A stretch of 64,000 nucleotides of DNA from Lumnitzera littorea (Eukaryota > Streptophyta > Magnoliopsida > Myrtales > Combretaceae), in NCBI GenBank assembly GCA_024138015.1, contig JAMXBB010000007.1:67400421-67464420 (forward strand), given 5' to 3'. The notes beneath the pieces are model-generated. The model was not told the DNA's origin. It did no database searches and saw nothing but the letters and a program-made list of their open reading frames with translations. The position numbers and the translations under genes are program-made. The stretch's first letter is position 1. The number at the start of each line of letters is the position of its first letter. Positions 12,801-25,259 of this stretch are shown here, one piece after another.

Positions 12801-14250
12801 ATTTTGTGTTGAGTTTCATCATCTAAACCTCAAGGGATGGCAAGGTATATGTTTGCTATGTACACATTAGATAACACTTTAATTAGTATTGTGTCTATTG
12901 ATTTGATTTCATTGTTGCAATTAGTACTTAAGTCATGTATAGTTTGTCTTAATTGTATGTATTAGTTTGGTTTACTTATACATTTAGCTTATTCCTTTTG
13001 AGGATTTGTTTACTCAATCAACTATATTATTAGATTACAAGATTAGAGAGCATCAGATTTGAGCTTTACATGTCCTTACCAGACTATGAGGACATGTAGT
13101 GATGTGGGTATACATTTCAGATTTATGGGCATAACATCAATAAGGCAAAATGACTTTACATAAAAAAAAATAATAATGATCTTAACTAATCAAGATATTT
13201 TTGCATATAGTAGTTCTTCAAAATTTGACATATACTGCATTACCAAATGATCACCCATTTGATAGACTTATTATCATTCGTTTTGAAAGGATTGGGGAAC
13301 AAATTCATAGTATTTAGGGAAAAAAAAAAGTTACCTCTCCATGAAGATGTAGAAGGGGACTAATTCTACACGTTGAAAAAAATTGCAAGATTATTTCCAC
13401 CTAGTTTCATTTGTAAATTTTCTTCTAAGAGCAAGTTGAGCTTAGATATAGGAATGTTGAATTGTTATCTACACCATTAAACAATATGCTAGATAAATCA
13501 AATTAATTATATTCAAGGTACAATTTATCAATTTCGGCTAAAAATGAAACTGTACATTATTATCCTGGTACATTATTTAATCCTAAATAAGAATAGTAAA
13601 ACCCATCATTTTTACACCCACTACTCATCTTCTAGCTTACAAAATAACCAAAGCTAAGAAAAAGTATAAAAAGAAAAGGAAAAAAAATAAGCTGGTTCAT
13701 TTAGTTTAAGAATAGATTGAATTGGTTGTTGAATTCTACATAATACATATGGATGTCGTCGAAATCTTACCTCCCCGAAACGTTAAAGTTACACTTCCCA
13801 TGTAAATCACTATATGCACACATGCATCTCGATTTCATGGCAAGGCAACTTTAAGGGTGCAAATGTAATCAAACAGATCATAATAAGGTATCCAATCTAT
13901 TTGATCCATTCCTATAGGGTTTCAAATTGGGTTTTGAAGTTGAATTAAAACTCAATAGCTTATAAGGAAAGGTTATGAGATTCTAAAAAAATCTAATGAT
14001 GAAAAACCTGACTCGACAAAAATAATAAATAAATAATATAGATAAAATTAAGTAACTTAAGTTGATAATTGATCATTGGCTCAATTTTATTTTATTTTAT
14101 TTTTTAAAAAAAGCCTTTACATGAACATGATTATAAAGTGTGGTATCCCCTAACATTGTCCCTAATTTACTTCAATTTTCTATATTGATTGTTCTTTTTT
14201 TGCTTTAGTCATTTAATGTTTATTGTTTAGTCATTAACTCCAAACCAAAC
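9614..14250. other. 4.6-kb AT-rich stretch with no recognised gene
   Basis: No frame matches a protein family I recognise, and no paired terminal repeats were found. An (AT)n/(AG)n microsatellite is at 9827-9861. Around 10800-10920 there are loosely repeated words of the form tagtcaactatag. The region probably consists of old unrecognisable transposon debris. Confidence 0.45.
9827..9861. repeat. (AT)n-(AG)n compound microsatellite
   Basis: A short AT run followed by about twelve AG dinucleotides. Confidence 0.95.
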
Positions 14251-14430
14251 TGTGAAATCCTATGGTTTAGTATCCCAAATGAATTATGGGTGGCTACCGT
14301 ACTAGTTTATAAGGTCAAGTTGTGAACACCTTATCAACACAAGTTTAAAACTTTTGGATTAAGTAGTTGAAATGGGCTCATCAGTGTTTGTTAACTTTGC
14401 TATTCACTGCTTTTAGCCTGAGATGTTACA
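14251..14430 (+). repeat. TRIM 5' LTR
   Basis: 180 bp, TGTGAAATCC to GATGTTACA, followed directly by the Met-tRNA-like primer site. It is slightly longer than its partner because of a ~14-bp difference near the start. Confidence 0.75.
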
Positions 14431-14662
14431 AATGGTATTAAAGCTCAACCCCTATTAATAGGTGAATCATTCAGTTCTGACATCAATTTAGAGAAGAGGT
14501 CAGAGGAAGATGGGGCATATCACTAAGGTGTGACTGCTTGCATGCTTCTAAGATGACCTACAAGTAGTGGGTGGCTCGAATTCTACACCAAAAATAAGGG
14601 AAGATCTGGGCATAATTGTAAAGTCTCGTAGCAAGGACGTCGCATATTTAAGGGAGAGAGAT

Positions 14663-14828
14663 TGTGAGACCCCATGAATTGTGGGATGTTGTGATACTAG
14701 TTTAAAAGGTCATAGTTATGCATACCTTATCAACACAAGTTCGAAACTTTTAAGCCAAATGGTTAAAATGAGCCAATTAGTGTTTATTAACTTAGCTATT
14801 CACTATTTTTGGTCTAAGGTGTTATACA
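14663..14828 (+). repeat. TRIM 3' LTR
   Basis: 166 bp, TGTGAGACCC to GTTATACA, preceded by the polypurine tract at about 14650-14661. Confidence 0.73.
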
Positions 14829-16027
14829 AACCTTAGCCAAATCACTTTACTTCCCTCATGCACCCTACTACTCCTTTTCTTGAAACTTTTGCCCTCAAAC
14901 TCCTCCATAGCTCTAATCGTTCCATGATGTCACAAACCTTTGTTCATTCCTAGATCAATTGTTGCCAAAAAAGACACGAATTTCCAATATTGTCTTCTTT
15001 ATTCATCTTTAGTGGTTTTAGGTAAGTCATGAACAGGTTTTATGTAAAGATTATAATAACAAATCTATTTCCCTATAATTATCTCAAAAAAATTTATCTT
15101 TCATGCCATTTTATCGGGATTATATTTCATCATATAAGATTTTGAACTCCATTGCTATAATTTTAGATTTGGGTTGATTTATGCCTTTGTGGGGCCATCA
15201 TGCTGAGCCTAGTATTTTAGTAGTTGGACAATGCTTTGGTGACAATCGATGACCTACTTATTTTTAAATAGTATTTTATTAATGTAGATGAAATATGGTT
15301 TTGCTTGTTTGTTTAAATCATTTTTTTCGAGGCTTCCTTTTGATGTTATGAAAGAGATGTAAATTTTCTTTTTGTAATTAGAAGATGCTTATTGGATTAA
15401 AATGTCTAGAAAAAAAAATTTGTTCATAAGTTAAGTAAGTTTAGGGGGTAGCGTGGGTATGTTGGCGGTAGGGAGGTTGGGGTTTAGGGGCACTTAAAAA
15501 CCCTATTATGTTTTTCATTAGTTTTGCAAACCTCTAAATTCATCAAGATGGGTTCAGATTTTATAAAATCTATCCCAAGTTCACCTTAGGTGCATCCTTA
15601 GGCAACATGACAATTGTATAGAGAAAATTAATGGTGATGAATCGATTTAGGGCATTTACAACATCCACTTGATCTTTTGGATGCTTTAATGACATAGGTG
15701 AAACCTTAGCAAAAGCTGACATATGTGCTTAAAGAATGAGGTGAAAGTTTGTAAGGTTAGAGAACTACCTAATCTTAAATTGTGGTTCAATTCATTTTAT
15801 AACAAATGAGATAATATGCCTCATATATGAAAAATTAGTGGGGCTCTTAATAAAAAATAAAGGTTTAAATTCACGCGATTCTTAAGCTATCTAACTATTT
15901 TTACAGTAATGAAAAACATATTGTTTATAAGAAGTACCTTTAGTAAAATCTTGTATGTTGCGATGGAGTACCAAACTTCATACCCTCTTCATTCATTAAG
16001 ATCTTGTTTATAGGCAGTACTTTTATG
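14829..16027. other. Intergenic, nothing recognised
   Basis: AT-rich sequence with no long open frame and no repeat structure that I could define. Confidence 0.5.
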
Positions 16028-16426
16028 TCACATTTAGTATGAATGAATGGTATATAGAATGGAATGGAATAGAATGAGGAGCTGAACAAAAAATCCTTTC
16101 TTACGTTTGGAGATGACCACGAAATGGAATAGAACAGAATGAAATGACACTAAATGCTCAAATATAATTATCTATTGAAAATATCCTTATTTATTATATG
16201 TTATAATTTCTTTTAAAGTTAGAAAAGTAATTTTAATATATCATAATTAATGAAGTTGGAATAAAGTCACATTCCACCTTCTCAAATGTAAAATCACGTT
16301 ATTCCCCTTCTAGCCAAAATCATCAATTCCATGTAATCATGATTCCAACTTCAAAATGCACTTCCAAATATAGAGAATGAGAATGGAACCCAGAATCTCA
16401 ATTTCATTCCCATATACCAAATGTGA
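16028..16426. mobile_element. MITE-like inverted-repeat element
   Basis: The left end reads TCACATTTAGTAT and the right end is its near-perfect reverse complement, ATACCAAATGTGA. Both arms continue inward with GAATGGAATGG-like words on the left and their complements on the right (CATTCTC, ATTTCATTCCC). The 399-bp interior has no coding potential, as expected of a non-autonomous DNA transposon. A clear target-site duplication was not found. GTAC lies just outside both ends. The superfamily is not assigned. Confidence 0.5.
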
Positions 16427-17552
16427 TATTAGTACATTGGCTCTACCTTGATTAACTTAATATAAGAATATGATTTTGTATTAATTATAACCTTCCCTTT
16501 TCCCCATGAAATTTTTGAGAAAATATTATATGCTTATTTAATTACTATAAAAGGTAGAATATAAGCAATGCTGTACAAGCGAGCCAAGTGAGCATATCTG
16601 CCTTAACCTACATTAGCTAGGCGGTTAAGTGGGTTGGTCTACTACAAATGCATATTGGAATTTCTTGCCTAATCCGCCCAATGGTAGGTTGGTAGGTTAA
16701 GTAGATCAACCTACGAATTATACTATTTTTCATTTACCATAAGTGCATTATATGCAATGTTCACAAATTACAAATCACAATTCATATATTTTTTATTCCA
16801 ATGTATATATTTAGTTTTTTATTTTACTACAAGATTCAATTTTTATTTCACTTTAAAAAAATGAAGTTTCAATTTTTCCATAAAAATATATATATAATGT
16901 ATACATACATTTGTATCGACATTTATATACATCATAAAATCAAATATAAAGATAAAAAAAATAAGTAAATTGTTTTTTGGACTTATTTAACAACATATCA
17001 AATCATATTTATGATTGGTTTTACATAACAACAATAATAATATGCCCTATGTTATTAATATGATGATCAAATTCATTATGCAAATTATTTTGAAAGTTTC
17101 ATATAAGTTGGTATATATGGTAATCATTTACTATATTTATTATTTTCTATTATATATAGTTACTAATAAACACATCATTATCATATAATATATTGAACAA
17201 TATAATTATGGCTAATTAGATATGAGCATATCATATAGCATTGCTTAAATTACAGTAAATGAATATATTCCAAAATGATATATAATATCAATTACATTTG
17301 TGAAAAGTTCCATCATTTGATCTAAAATGCACCTAAATAAGAGACATGAATTGATCATCACAAGTTTTCTCCTTCTTCTTCTTCTTCTTTTTGTTATCTA
17401 CCCCATAATGGGTTAGCTATAGGTTAAAAAAACTTGCATTCAAGTAAGCTTAAATTTTTTAGTTCGATTTGCATTTTTTTGCGGTTTATGCGAACCAACC
17501 TACCTAACATACCCCACTTGCATATTTAATAAACACCAAGGCTAATGTATAT
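16427..17552. other. Intergenic, possible hAT-like debris
   Basis: AT-rich, no open frame. From about 16568 (CAATGCTGTACAAGC) to about 17541 the ends are loosely complementary and contain GGTTGG/CCAACC words like those in non-autonomous hAT elements. No 8-bp duplication was found. The left LTR of the Ogre/Tat element begins immediately after this stretch. Confidence 0.25.
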
Positions 17553-18117
17553 TGAAGACACCTAATTTTTGCCCCCTTTTATTTTTATTTTCATTATTTT
17601 TCTTTCTTTTCTCTTTAGGCTCTAAATCAGAAAAACACAAAAAATTAGGAAATTAAAGAAAACCCAAAAATGAAGAAATTAAAAAAAATAAGAAATTTTG
17701 AAAAAATATAAAAAATACAAAAATTTAAGAAATTTGAAAAGTCATAGAAAATTAAAAAAAAAACAAGGAATTTAGAATATAATAAATTTTTTAAGTTGTT
17801 TAAAAAGAATAAGATTTTAATTTAATTAGATTTAGGAATTGGGCCGTTAAACCTGAGCTTAGATTTAAATTTAGCTCAAGTTGATCGAATCCTTATGTAC
17901 AACTTAGTTGCACATATGGATAAGGCACAGGCAAACGGCCTATTAGTTAAACACATAGATTTGGTTTGGGTATTGAGTGTAAGGTTTTAGATTCGAATAT
18001 TGGCAAAGGCAGGAAGGCATTTTTTATTTTTTGTTAACTAATACGCTGCCATGTATTAGGGTCTCACTACGCTATGTGTCTTGACATGTGCCATCATCAA
18101 ATTAGATGACCTTGTTG

Positions 18118-18185
18118 ACGTGGCGCCATGTGGCATCTATGTAGTATGCCACGTTAGTACTACGTATCACGTGTTGACACGTGGC
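18118..18185 (+). promoter_or_regulatory. G-box/ABRE-like cluster in the LTR promoter
   Basis: GACGTGGC at 18118, GCCACGT near 18149, CACGTG at 18168-18173 and CACGTGGC at 18178-18185 lie about 310-380 bp upstream of the LTR TATA box. Such ACGT-core sites bind plant bZIP and bHLH factors. Function here is inferred only. Confidence 0.5.
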
Positions 18186-18496
18186 ACACTATGATAAGTC
18201 TCCCTTTCCTTTTCTTTCCCCCAATTTCCTCTAGTTTCCCTAAGATTTCCTGTATTTTCCTTTTCAAACAGTGCACTTTGGGGGTAGATTTGTTCCCTTC
18301 TTCATTACAATTTCATCAAATTAGTGATGAAATCGTAAAGCACATATGGCCTAGTGTTAATAGTAATCAAGAACATGTCTAGATTCATACATTAACTCAA
18401 TCAAACCAATCTCCAAAAATTGGAAAAAAACTTAAATTTTAATTTTTCTCATTCAACTCTAATTCGAACTTTCCATGTTTCTAGGCTAATTTTGAG

Positions 18497-18504
18497 TATA
18501 TAAA
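18497..18504 (+). promoter_or_regulatory. TATA box of the 5' LTR
   Basis: TATATAAA followed by ggg. The same box is conserved at 31853-31860 in the 3' LTR, which supports its role as the LTR core promoter. Confidence 0.65.
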
Positions 18505-20109
18505 GGGTATCAGGGGTGACCATGAAAGAGACAACCACACGCAATCAGCAGAATCACTTGACAAACTCTCTCTCTCTCTCTCTACTCAACTACAAGCAAA
18601 GCTACTACCCTTACTAGCTTCCCCACACCATCAACTCCCTAACCCAACTCCTCTCAACCTCTACCGTACACCCTAGCGACACCACCAAGTTCGCTGCCAC
18701 TTAACCCTAACTACCGTAACCCCTAGCTCTAAACACTATCTTAACTACTACAACGGAGCAAAACTAACCCACCATGACTCTCCTCGGCCTCCAAAACCCC
18801 CAACCTAACCAACCACTAGCCTCCAACAGCCACACCGTGCACTACCCAAACACCACCACTGACTACTACTTCCTATAACTGCTAAACGACCACCCCAAGC
18901 TACGGCATTGAACCAACCCCCTTAAATCCCAATCCAAAACTCACAATAGACTGCTTACCCCCTTGATTTAGCTACCAAAACGGTCACAATCAACTTCAAG
19001 TTGCCGCTATATTAAAGATAATATAATCTAACCCATGCATCTGACCCAACTCAACCCAATCCGTGTGTCTAACCTAACTCGAGATCCAAGCTTTGACCCG
19101 ACTCACGTCTCTCCTGGTCTAAACCAACTCCGATCCTCTTTCTGCTTTATTTTTATTTCATTTTATTCATTTCATTTTTTTTTTACTTGTTGTTTTTTTT
19201 TTATATAAATGTAATAACACCAAAAAGAAAAGAAAAGGAAAAGAAGAAAAGAAAAATAAAAGAAAAGAGTAATCTTGTTTTTTTTTTTTACTAGTTAATA
19301 AAGATAGATAAATTGTAATAAGTAAAAAATAAATAAGTTGATATAATAAAATTAAAATAAAATAAGTAAGATAGGAAATAAAATTATTTTATCACTTATA
19401 AATATTGATTTTAAAAAAAAAAAAAAATAAATCAACCATTTTTCAAATTAGGACTATTTAGAATTTCTAAAAACAAAAACCAATTTATGGCCTTTTACAA
19501 AATTTTCTTAAATGAATCAAAATGGGTAAAAACATAAACCCGGTTATTTTAGAAAAAACTAAAATTAACTCAACCCACTAAAGTTTTCATTAAAAATAAC
19601 TACGTACATCTGATCTCGAATAGTGGATACATAGGCAATTACGAGGAGATAATAAAAAATGAAAAACCTAATTTCCCCTTTCCTTTTGTTTAGATTGTTT
19701 TGTTTATCCAATTAGAGTGATTAGATTGAGTCTTGTCTTTCAAAATTAAAAGATGATTTTTAAGTTTAATTCTAATTTTGGAAAGTCAATGGTACTCATA
19801 AGGGTTTAAAATTCCTAACTCTCGGAACTAAATCTCTGGTTTTCAAAAAATCGTTTTACAAAAAAATTGGTTTTTAATCAATAAACCAGTAGCTAAGTTA
19901 TAATGAATCCACCCAATTGGTTTTAACTTAACTCCTTTTTCCCAACTTCGATTATGTGACTACTCCAATACCTCTTTGAATTGAAAGAATGATTTTCTTT
20001 AAACCTTAGTCAATGATCAATATTAAACGGGTTAGGTTTAGTACTGATAGGTTTAAATGAAGCCTAATTGTATAAAAATAACCAGGAGGGTGAAAAACTA
20101 GGCTCAACA

Positions 20110-20684
20110 GCTTGACCAGTCCACTAAAGACTGTTAAGAGGGTTAACCATTAGACTTTCCAAAATTAAAATTAATCTCTAAAAACCATTTTTGTGTAATT
20201 CATTTACTTATTCGTCCTTTGTTTATACCATAATTGTACTAACATTTTCTTTGCAAGTTTAGTTTTATTTATTTAATTTAAGCAAAATTTATTTTATGTA
20301 CCATAAATGCATGATAGACACAATCAAACCTAAATTGTCTTAATACCTTAAGACGAGGGGCCATTGTGTAGGCTTCGGGTGCTATAATGTAACCACCGCT
20401 CGAGGTTGATTAGGCCCATCCCCACTTAAGGTTGATGTGATCAATGAAAGTGTTCTTTAACAAGTGAGATCACACAAGCTTAAGAACCTTTAAAACTTAC
20501 CCTTTATGCATTCACGACATCTAAAATAGACAAACAGTCCAGCAAGATGGAAATAAAAAAAAATAGCTTGGAGTTTCCTTGGTTTCCCTTGTAATTTTAA
20601 GTATTGTAAATGTAAAATTGTTGTAAATAGGTTTTGTCGTTATCAGACGATCTTGTAACATAGTTTCTCTTTTATAACCCAGAA
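20110..20684 (+). other. 5' untranslated region of the Ogre/Tat element
   Basis: Lies between the 5' LTR and ORF1 with no coding sequence. No tRNA primer site could be assigned with confidence in the bases after the LTR (gcttgaccagtccac). Confidence 0.6.
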
Positions 20685-22190
20685 ATGGCATGTTCATCAT
20701 CCAACTCTGTCTACTTTAAGGAAAAATTTGTATGCAAGCCTATCTACCCCAAACCTATCCTAAACCAATGGTTACAGCACTTTAATCCAAGGAAACAAGA
20801 GACCATCTTCAATAAGATTAGGCCCATTCTATCACTTCCTAAAATAAAGATAGAGATTAATTTTATTAGGGCTTTGACCAATTTTTAGGAACCCGAAGAA
20901 GTGGCTTTTTGAGTTGGGCCCCATTTGATTAGCCCAACACTTGAAGAGTATATCCAATTACTCCAAGCCCTTTCTTTGGAAAGCATATATACCCCAAATT
21001 TAGAAATAGATCCTATGAATGCCTTCTCAAGATGCTTGGGTATTAGAAAAATGGAAATGAACAAAGCCCTCAGAAGCTATAACAGTAATTGCATCAAACT
21101 AGAGGACTTAAAAGCATGGTTCACCACTGACTTAAATCCAACCAACGGGATATCTTCTATGGCAATCTCAAAGCTTGGGGATAGAGCAGAATAAAGGCCT
21201 TTAACTTAGCTACATTCAGGTCCCTCATATTTCCTAACGGAAAGTTCCTTTTACATTTCAAGGTCATTGAGTTAGTAAGCCAATTTCTTGAAGGCAAATC
21301 ATATGCCCCGACTCTCTTCACAGAACAAATCAAAAGCCTTAATATTTTGAAAGAAAAGAATGATGGCGCACTAAAGACCAGCATGGCATTATTGATAGTT
21401 TGCTCACAACATCGATCTAATTGATTCATTCGTCGATAAGATCCATCTCCTAGAAGAAAAAACTACATACTGCTGGGTAGAAGTACTAAGAAATTTTCAA
21501 GTCGTTGCTATCCTATGGACAGCAAAATGGAGTAACTTCAAAAGGGTAATCTTAGTTTACAAAAACTATCAATCGATACCCCTAATTGGGATGAAGTTAT
21601 GCACAAGCTATTACCCTAATAACATGATCAGACAATTCGGAGGTATCCATTATATAGTCTATAGACCTCCATTAGATATCATGACCTTAGATTATAAAGA
21701 TCTTTAGATTTCATTGCTACAGAAAATGTCCAAACTTAAGGGAATCAAATAGTTATGGGAAAAAAAGACTATTAGCCTAAACATCGATTTAGGAGAATGG
21801 CTAGGAGAAGTAGATAAGTACAGAGTTACCAAAGAATATTTGTATGATCAACTCCATAAGACTAGGGAGATCCAGTATCGAGAACCAAAGGTCATCTAGC
21901 CCACAAAAGCTGAACCAGATCCTAAAGTCAAGACCTACACGGACTAAGTACAAGCCCAAGTAGAAATAATCTATGAAGAGAGAGACATGTAGGAAGATCT
22001 CTTTTGGGAACCAAAACAACGTTCTAAGGCCTTGGAACATCAATTAAGGATGACCCAAAAGAAGCTCAAAGAATTTGAGAAAATGGAAGAGCCCAACTTA
22101 GGAAAAAGGAAGGGAGCATTAGTAGGGTCTAGTAAGCAGAAAAGGGGAACGCTTATTGAACGCTCGAAGAACATTCAGAGATAGGAATAA
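20685..22190 (+). pseudogene. ORF1 of Ogre/Tat element, plant-mobile-domain-like
   Basis: A frame broken by several stops runs from ATG 20685 to about 22190, upstream of gag. It contains SPTLEEYIQLLQ (20935-20975) and, further on, IRQFGGIHYI. Both recall the plant mobile domain, where a PTLEEY box and a (L/I)RQFG box recur. The C-terminal part is charged and probably coiled coil (LEHQLRMTQKKLKEFEKMEE). An additional ORF before gag is a hallmark of Ogre elements. Its function is unknown. Two in-phase segments (20685-20885 and 20925-21194) are separated by a stop, and the middle is frameshifted. Confidence 0.7.
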
Positions 22191-22389
22191 TCTTTTTTAA
22201 TGTATTTTCTTTTTTCAAATAATATAAAAGAAAAACTTTAATAAGCTACAAAATAAATAAAATTACCATCTTGTTGGTTATTAGTTAATTCTGCCTCTCT
22301 ACATCCATATGCTATGCATTTCTTAGTTTCCCATTTATCCCTTTTAAAATATTAGTGCACTAACTTGTTGAAAATTGATCTTATCCAGG

Positions 22390-24110
22390 TTGCCAAGATA
22401 GCTTCCAAAGGCCAAACTTTCCAAAGAAGCCTCATCAAAACCCATTCTCAAATACAACAACACCAACAATGGCAATCGCAACCCTAAGATAATTGACCCC
22501 AAGGAGTTGAGGTTCCAATCTTTGGAACAAATAGTGGGAAAGATTGCAGATCAACTGAGCTTTCTTGCTGACAACATCTCTCTGCTGAGGCCTATGGCTC
22601 CATCAAATGAAGACAGTTCCAAAGCTCGATATGAAAAGAATACTGAGGCCCCACCCCTCGAAATAGAGGAAGCTTACCCCAAAGTCAATCAAGGCTTCAA
22701 ATCTTTTGAAACAAAAGGGGTATTTCCAAAGGCTAACCAAACTTTTGAGCCAAATACTTATTCATTCCTGATCAACCCAAAGCTTGGAGCTGACTAGGAT
22801 AGATTGAAAGAGCTTAAGAAGTAGCTAACTCAACAAATTCCCGTAAAAATGAAAATGCTCAAGTGATATGATGGATTCGAGCATGTTGGCATAACAGACT
22901 TCTTTACCTATGATTATGGAAGCTTCCCGAAAAGTTCAAAGTACTTGACTTTGAAAAATACAACGGGACCAGATGCCCTAATCTGTACACCCGATTGTAT
23001 GTACACAAGATGGGCAAGTATTTATAGTATGACCAATTCATGGTCCAAACCTTTCAGGACAACCTGACTAGCCCTGCCTTAACCTGGTACACTTAGTTGG
23101 ACCTGAATCAGGTGAATACGTGGGAGAAGTTAGCCAAAGCATTCTATGAGCAATATAGATTTAACGTCGAAGTGGTGCCAACAATGATGGATTTGGTTGC
23201 CCTAAGGAAGAGGCACAATGAATCCTTCAAAGAATATACTCAAAGGTAAAGGTCTCTAGCTGCAAGGGTATTTACCCTTGTGACTGAGAAAAAGCTTACA
23301 GCAACTTTTATTAATATCCTTGAGAGGCCTTATTTCACTCACCTAATTGAACAAGCCTCTTCTAGCTTTATAGAAGTAGTAGCAACAGTAGTAGCACTGT
23401 GTCAAATTGAGAATGCCATTTCCTCTGGCAAGCTGCAAGAGACAGTAGATAGAAGACTACCTTCTACTAAACCTACCACCAGCAAGCCTAGAGAAGTTAC
23501 TGTTAGTATGGTCAAGTCGAATGTAAGGCTTAACTCTTGGGTTTCTTTTAGGACAAATCCCCCACTAGCTCAATAGCAGTTCAAAAGCCAACCATAGGTT
23601 AGTAGAACCTCGAGATAGTTCATCAGAATACCTTTTCCACTCAGTCAGGTACTTGAAAAGTTAAGAAGAGATAATTTGCTCCATTTTGAGGCTCCCAGTG
23701 AAAGGTACAGGCTAAGGTTCTTTGATCCCAATGCAAGATGTCAGTATCATCTAAGGCAAATGGGCCATTTAACTGACTTGTGCTGGAGGTTAAAAAACAA
23801 AATCCAAGACTTAATTAATGAAGGTACAGTACAACTGGATTTTGTGGAGGCTCTTACTCCAAATGTCAACAACAACCTACTGCCAAACCATGGACCCATC
23901 ATCAATATGATATCTGACCACTCAAAATCTGCCATCAACATGATCGATCCTAACCAAGAACCAAAGGTTTATAGATTCTACAAAAAAAAAAGGTCCCACA
24001 AGCTAAAAGGTACACCTTCCACATGCCTGTGGCCACTGAAAATTATAAAGCTGCTCCTCTTAACTACCAGGCAATAAACTAGGGGCAATCAAGCTTGCTT
24101 GTAAGGGGGA
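22390..24110 (+). pseudogene. gag of Ogre/Tat element, disrupted
   Basis: Capsid-like sequence is readable in several frames: KFKVLDFEKYNGT near 22930-22970, a DNLTSPALTWYT block near 23060, WEKLAKAFYEQYRFN near 23120-23165 and ESFKEYTQR near 23222. All are typical positions of the Tat gag domain. A nucleic-acid-binding knuckle of the type CQYH...GH...CW lies at about 23735-23795, followed by KNKIQDLINEG. Several stops break it, for example in WYT*LDL. It would package the RNA in an intact element. The start codon cannot be fixed; the region opens after a spacer with no ORF. Confidence 0.85.
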
Positions 24111-24171
24111 TCACTCGCTCTAGTAGAATCTATGATCCAAGGAAGACCTGAAAAAGAAGGTTATACTAGAA

Positions 24172-24700
24172 ATGCCAAGCACCAAACAAGCTGAACATAA
24201 AGAAGGATTAATTGCCTTCACTAAGATGATCAAGTCTAGCAAGCATAAAATAATGGACCAGCTCGCTAAGACTCTAGCACAGATATCCCTCATGAGTTTG
24301 TTAATAGCATCAGACCCATACCGAGAAGCTTTATTTAGAACACTAAGGGATGTCAAGGTCCTTTGTGAAATCCCGGTTAAAAGGATTGGCTCTATCATTA
24401 ATTCCATCCTCACTATGGATCAAATTTCCTTCTCCACCGAAGAATTGGGCGAAGAAGGTACCCAACACACAGAGCCTCTGTTCATAATAGTGAGGATAAA
24501 TAACATCATCGCAACAAGAGTCCTCATCGACAAAGGGTCATCTCTAAATGTCTGTCCTTTGGCCACCCTGGATCTATTAGGCGCTAATACAACTAATATT
24601 AAACCGAGTTCAACAATAGTAAGAGCTTTTGATGGATCCAAGAGAGAGATAATAAGGGAGATTGACTTACCAGTTGATATCGGCTCATAGACATTTAACA
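24172..24700 (+). pseudogene. Retroviral-type aspartic protease, altered active site
   Basis: This is the longest intact part of gag-pro. Near 24520-24560 it reads VLIDKGSSLNVCP, the position of the Tat protease active site, where the family has a D-N/T-G-S-S box. Here the second residue is lysine. It is followed by LDLLGA and an IVRAFDGSKREIIREI block, standard for the pepsin-like fold of plant gypsy proteases. The frame ends at a TAG near 24688, after which homology continues (FNIPFQVLDI, NLLLGKP), so it is truncated by mutation. Confidence 0.85.
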
Positions 24701-25259
24701 TCCCATTCCAGGTTTTGGACATTCTAAGGACCTTCAATTTGTTATTGGGAAAGCCTTAGATACATTTAATAGAGACCATACCGTCAACTATTCACCAAAA
24801 AGTTAAGTTCATCTCCAATGGCTAGGTCATCATAATTCTAGGTGACTAATATTATGAAATCTATAAAGAGACAGCCATACCTTATATTAGTACAGAAGAA
24901 CAAGAAGACTTTGGACTCCAAATGTTTAATGAGGTGTGCATGATCACCAATCAATAGAAGGAAGAGAGGTTGAAATTCAAAGAAGGCCAGTTTGGGACCT
25001 ATGGGTTAAGATATGTTCCAACCCTGATGGAAGAATCATAAAGAATGTAAGCCAGGGGCAGAAAAGTTGATAGGTTATATCACACTCCGATGGCCTTCCC
25101 CCCATTGTTAAAAACTTTCATTTGGGCCGAAGCCTAAAACTCAAAGCCTACCAAAGAAGGTACTTCCAACAAAAATGAAGGGGCTAGCCTATTCAACAAA
25201 TCCCAGCACTTAAATAATTGGTTCTCCATCCCTGTGAATAACAATAAGTCTTCCCTAGG

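Larger units (their letters stand above)
14251..14828 (+). mobile_element. TRIM (terminal-repeat retrotransposon in miniature)
   Basis: Two direct repeats, 14251-14430 and 14663-14828, both start TGTGA. They end GATGTTACA and GGTGTTATACA. They share long stretches, for example caccttatcaacacaagtt. Three bases after the first repeat comes tggtattaaagc (14433-14444), one or two changes from the initiator-Met tRNA primer-binding site. A purine tract aagggagagaga precedes the second repeat. The 232-bp internal part has no coding capacity. LTR, PBS, short interior, PPT, LTR in 578 bp is the TRIM layout. CAAAC occurs at 14246-14250 and 14827-14831, a possible duplication, although it overlaps the canonical CA end. 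Confidence 0.75.
17553..20109 (+). repeat. 5' LTR of the Ogre/Tat element
   Basis: Runs from TGAAGACACC to GGCTCAACA. It includes a U3 segment rich in ACGTG words, a TATA box, a (CT)n tract near 18567-18583, a C-rich leader near 18600-19000 and AT-rich distal sequence. A segment near 19600-19640 (ctacgtacatctgat and ggatacataggcaa) occurs in both LTRs and resembles a conserved motif of Tat-type LTRs. Confidence 0.92.
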
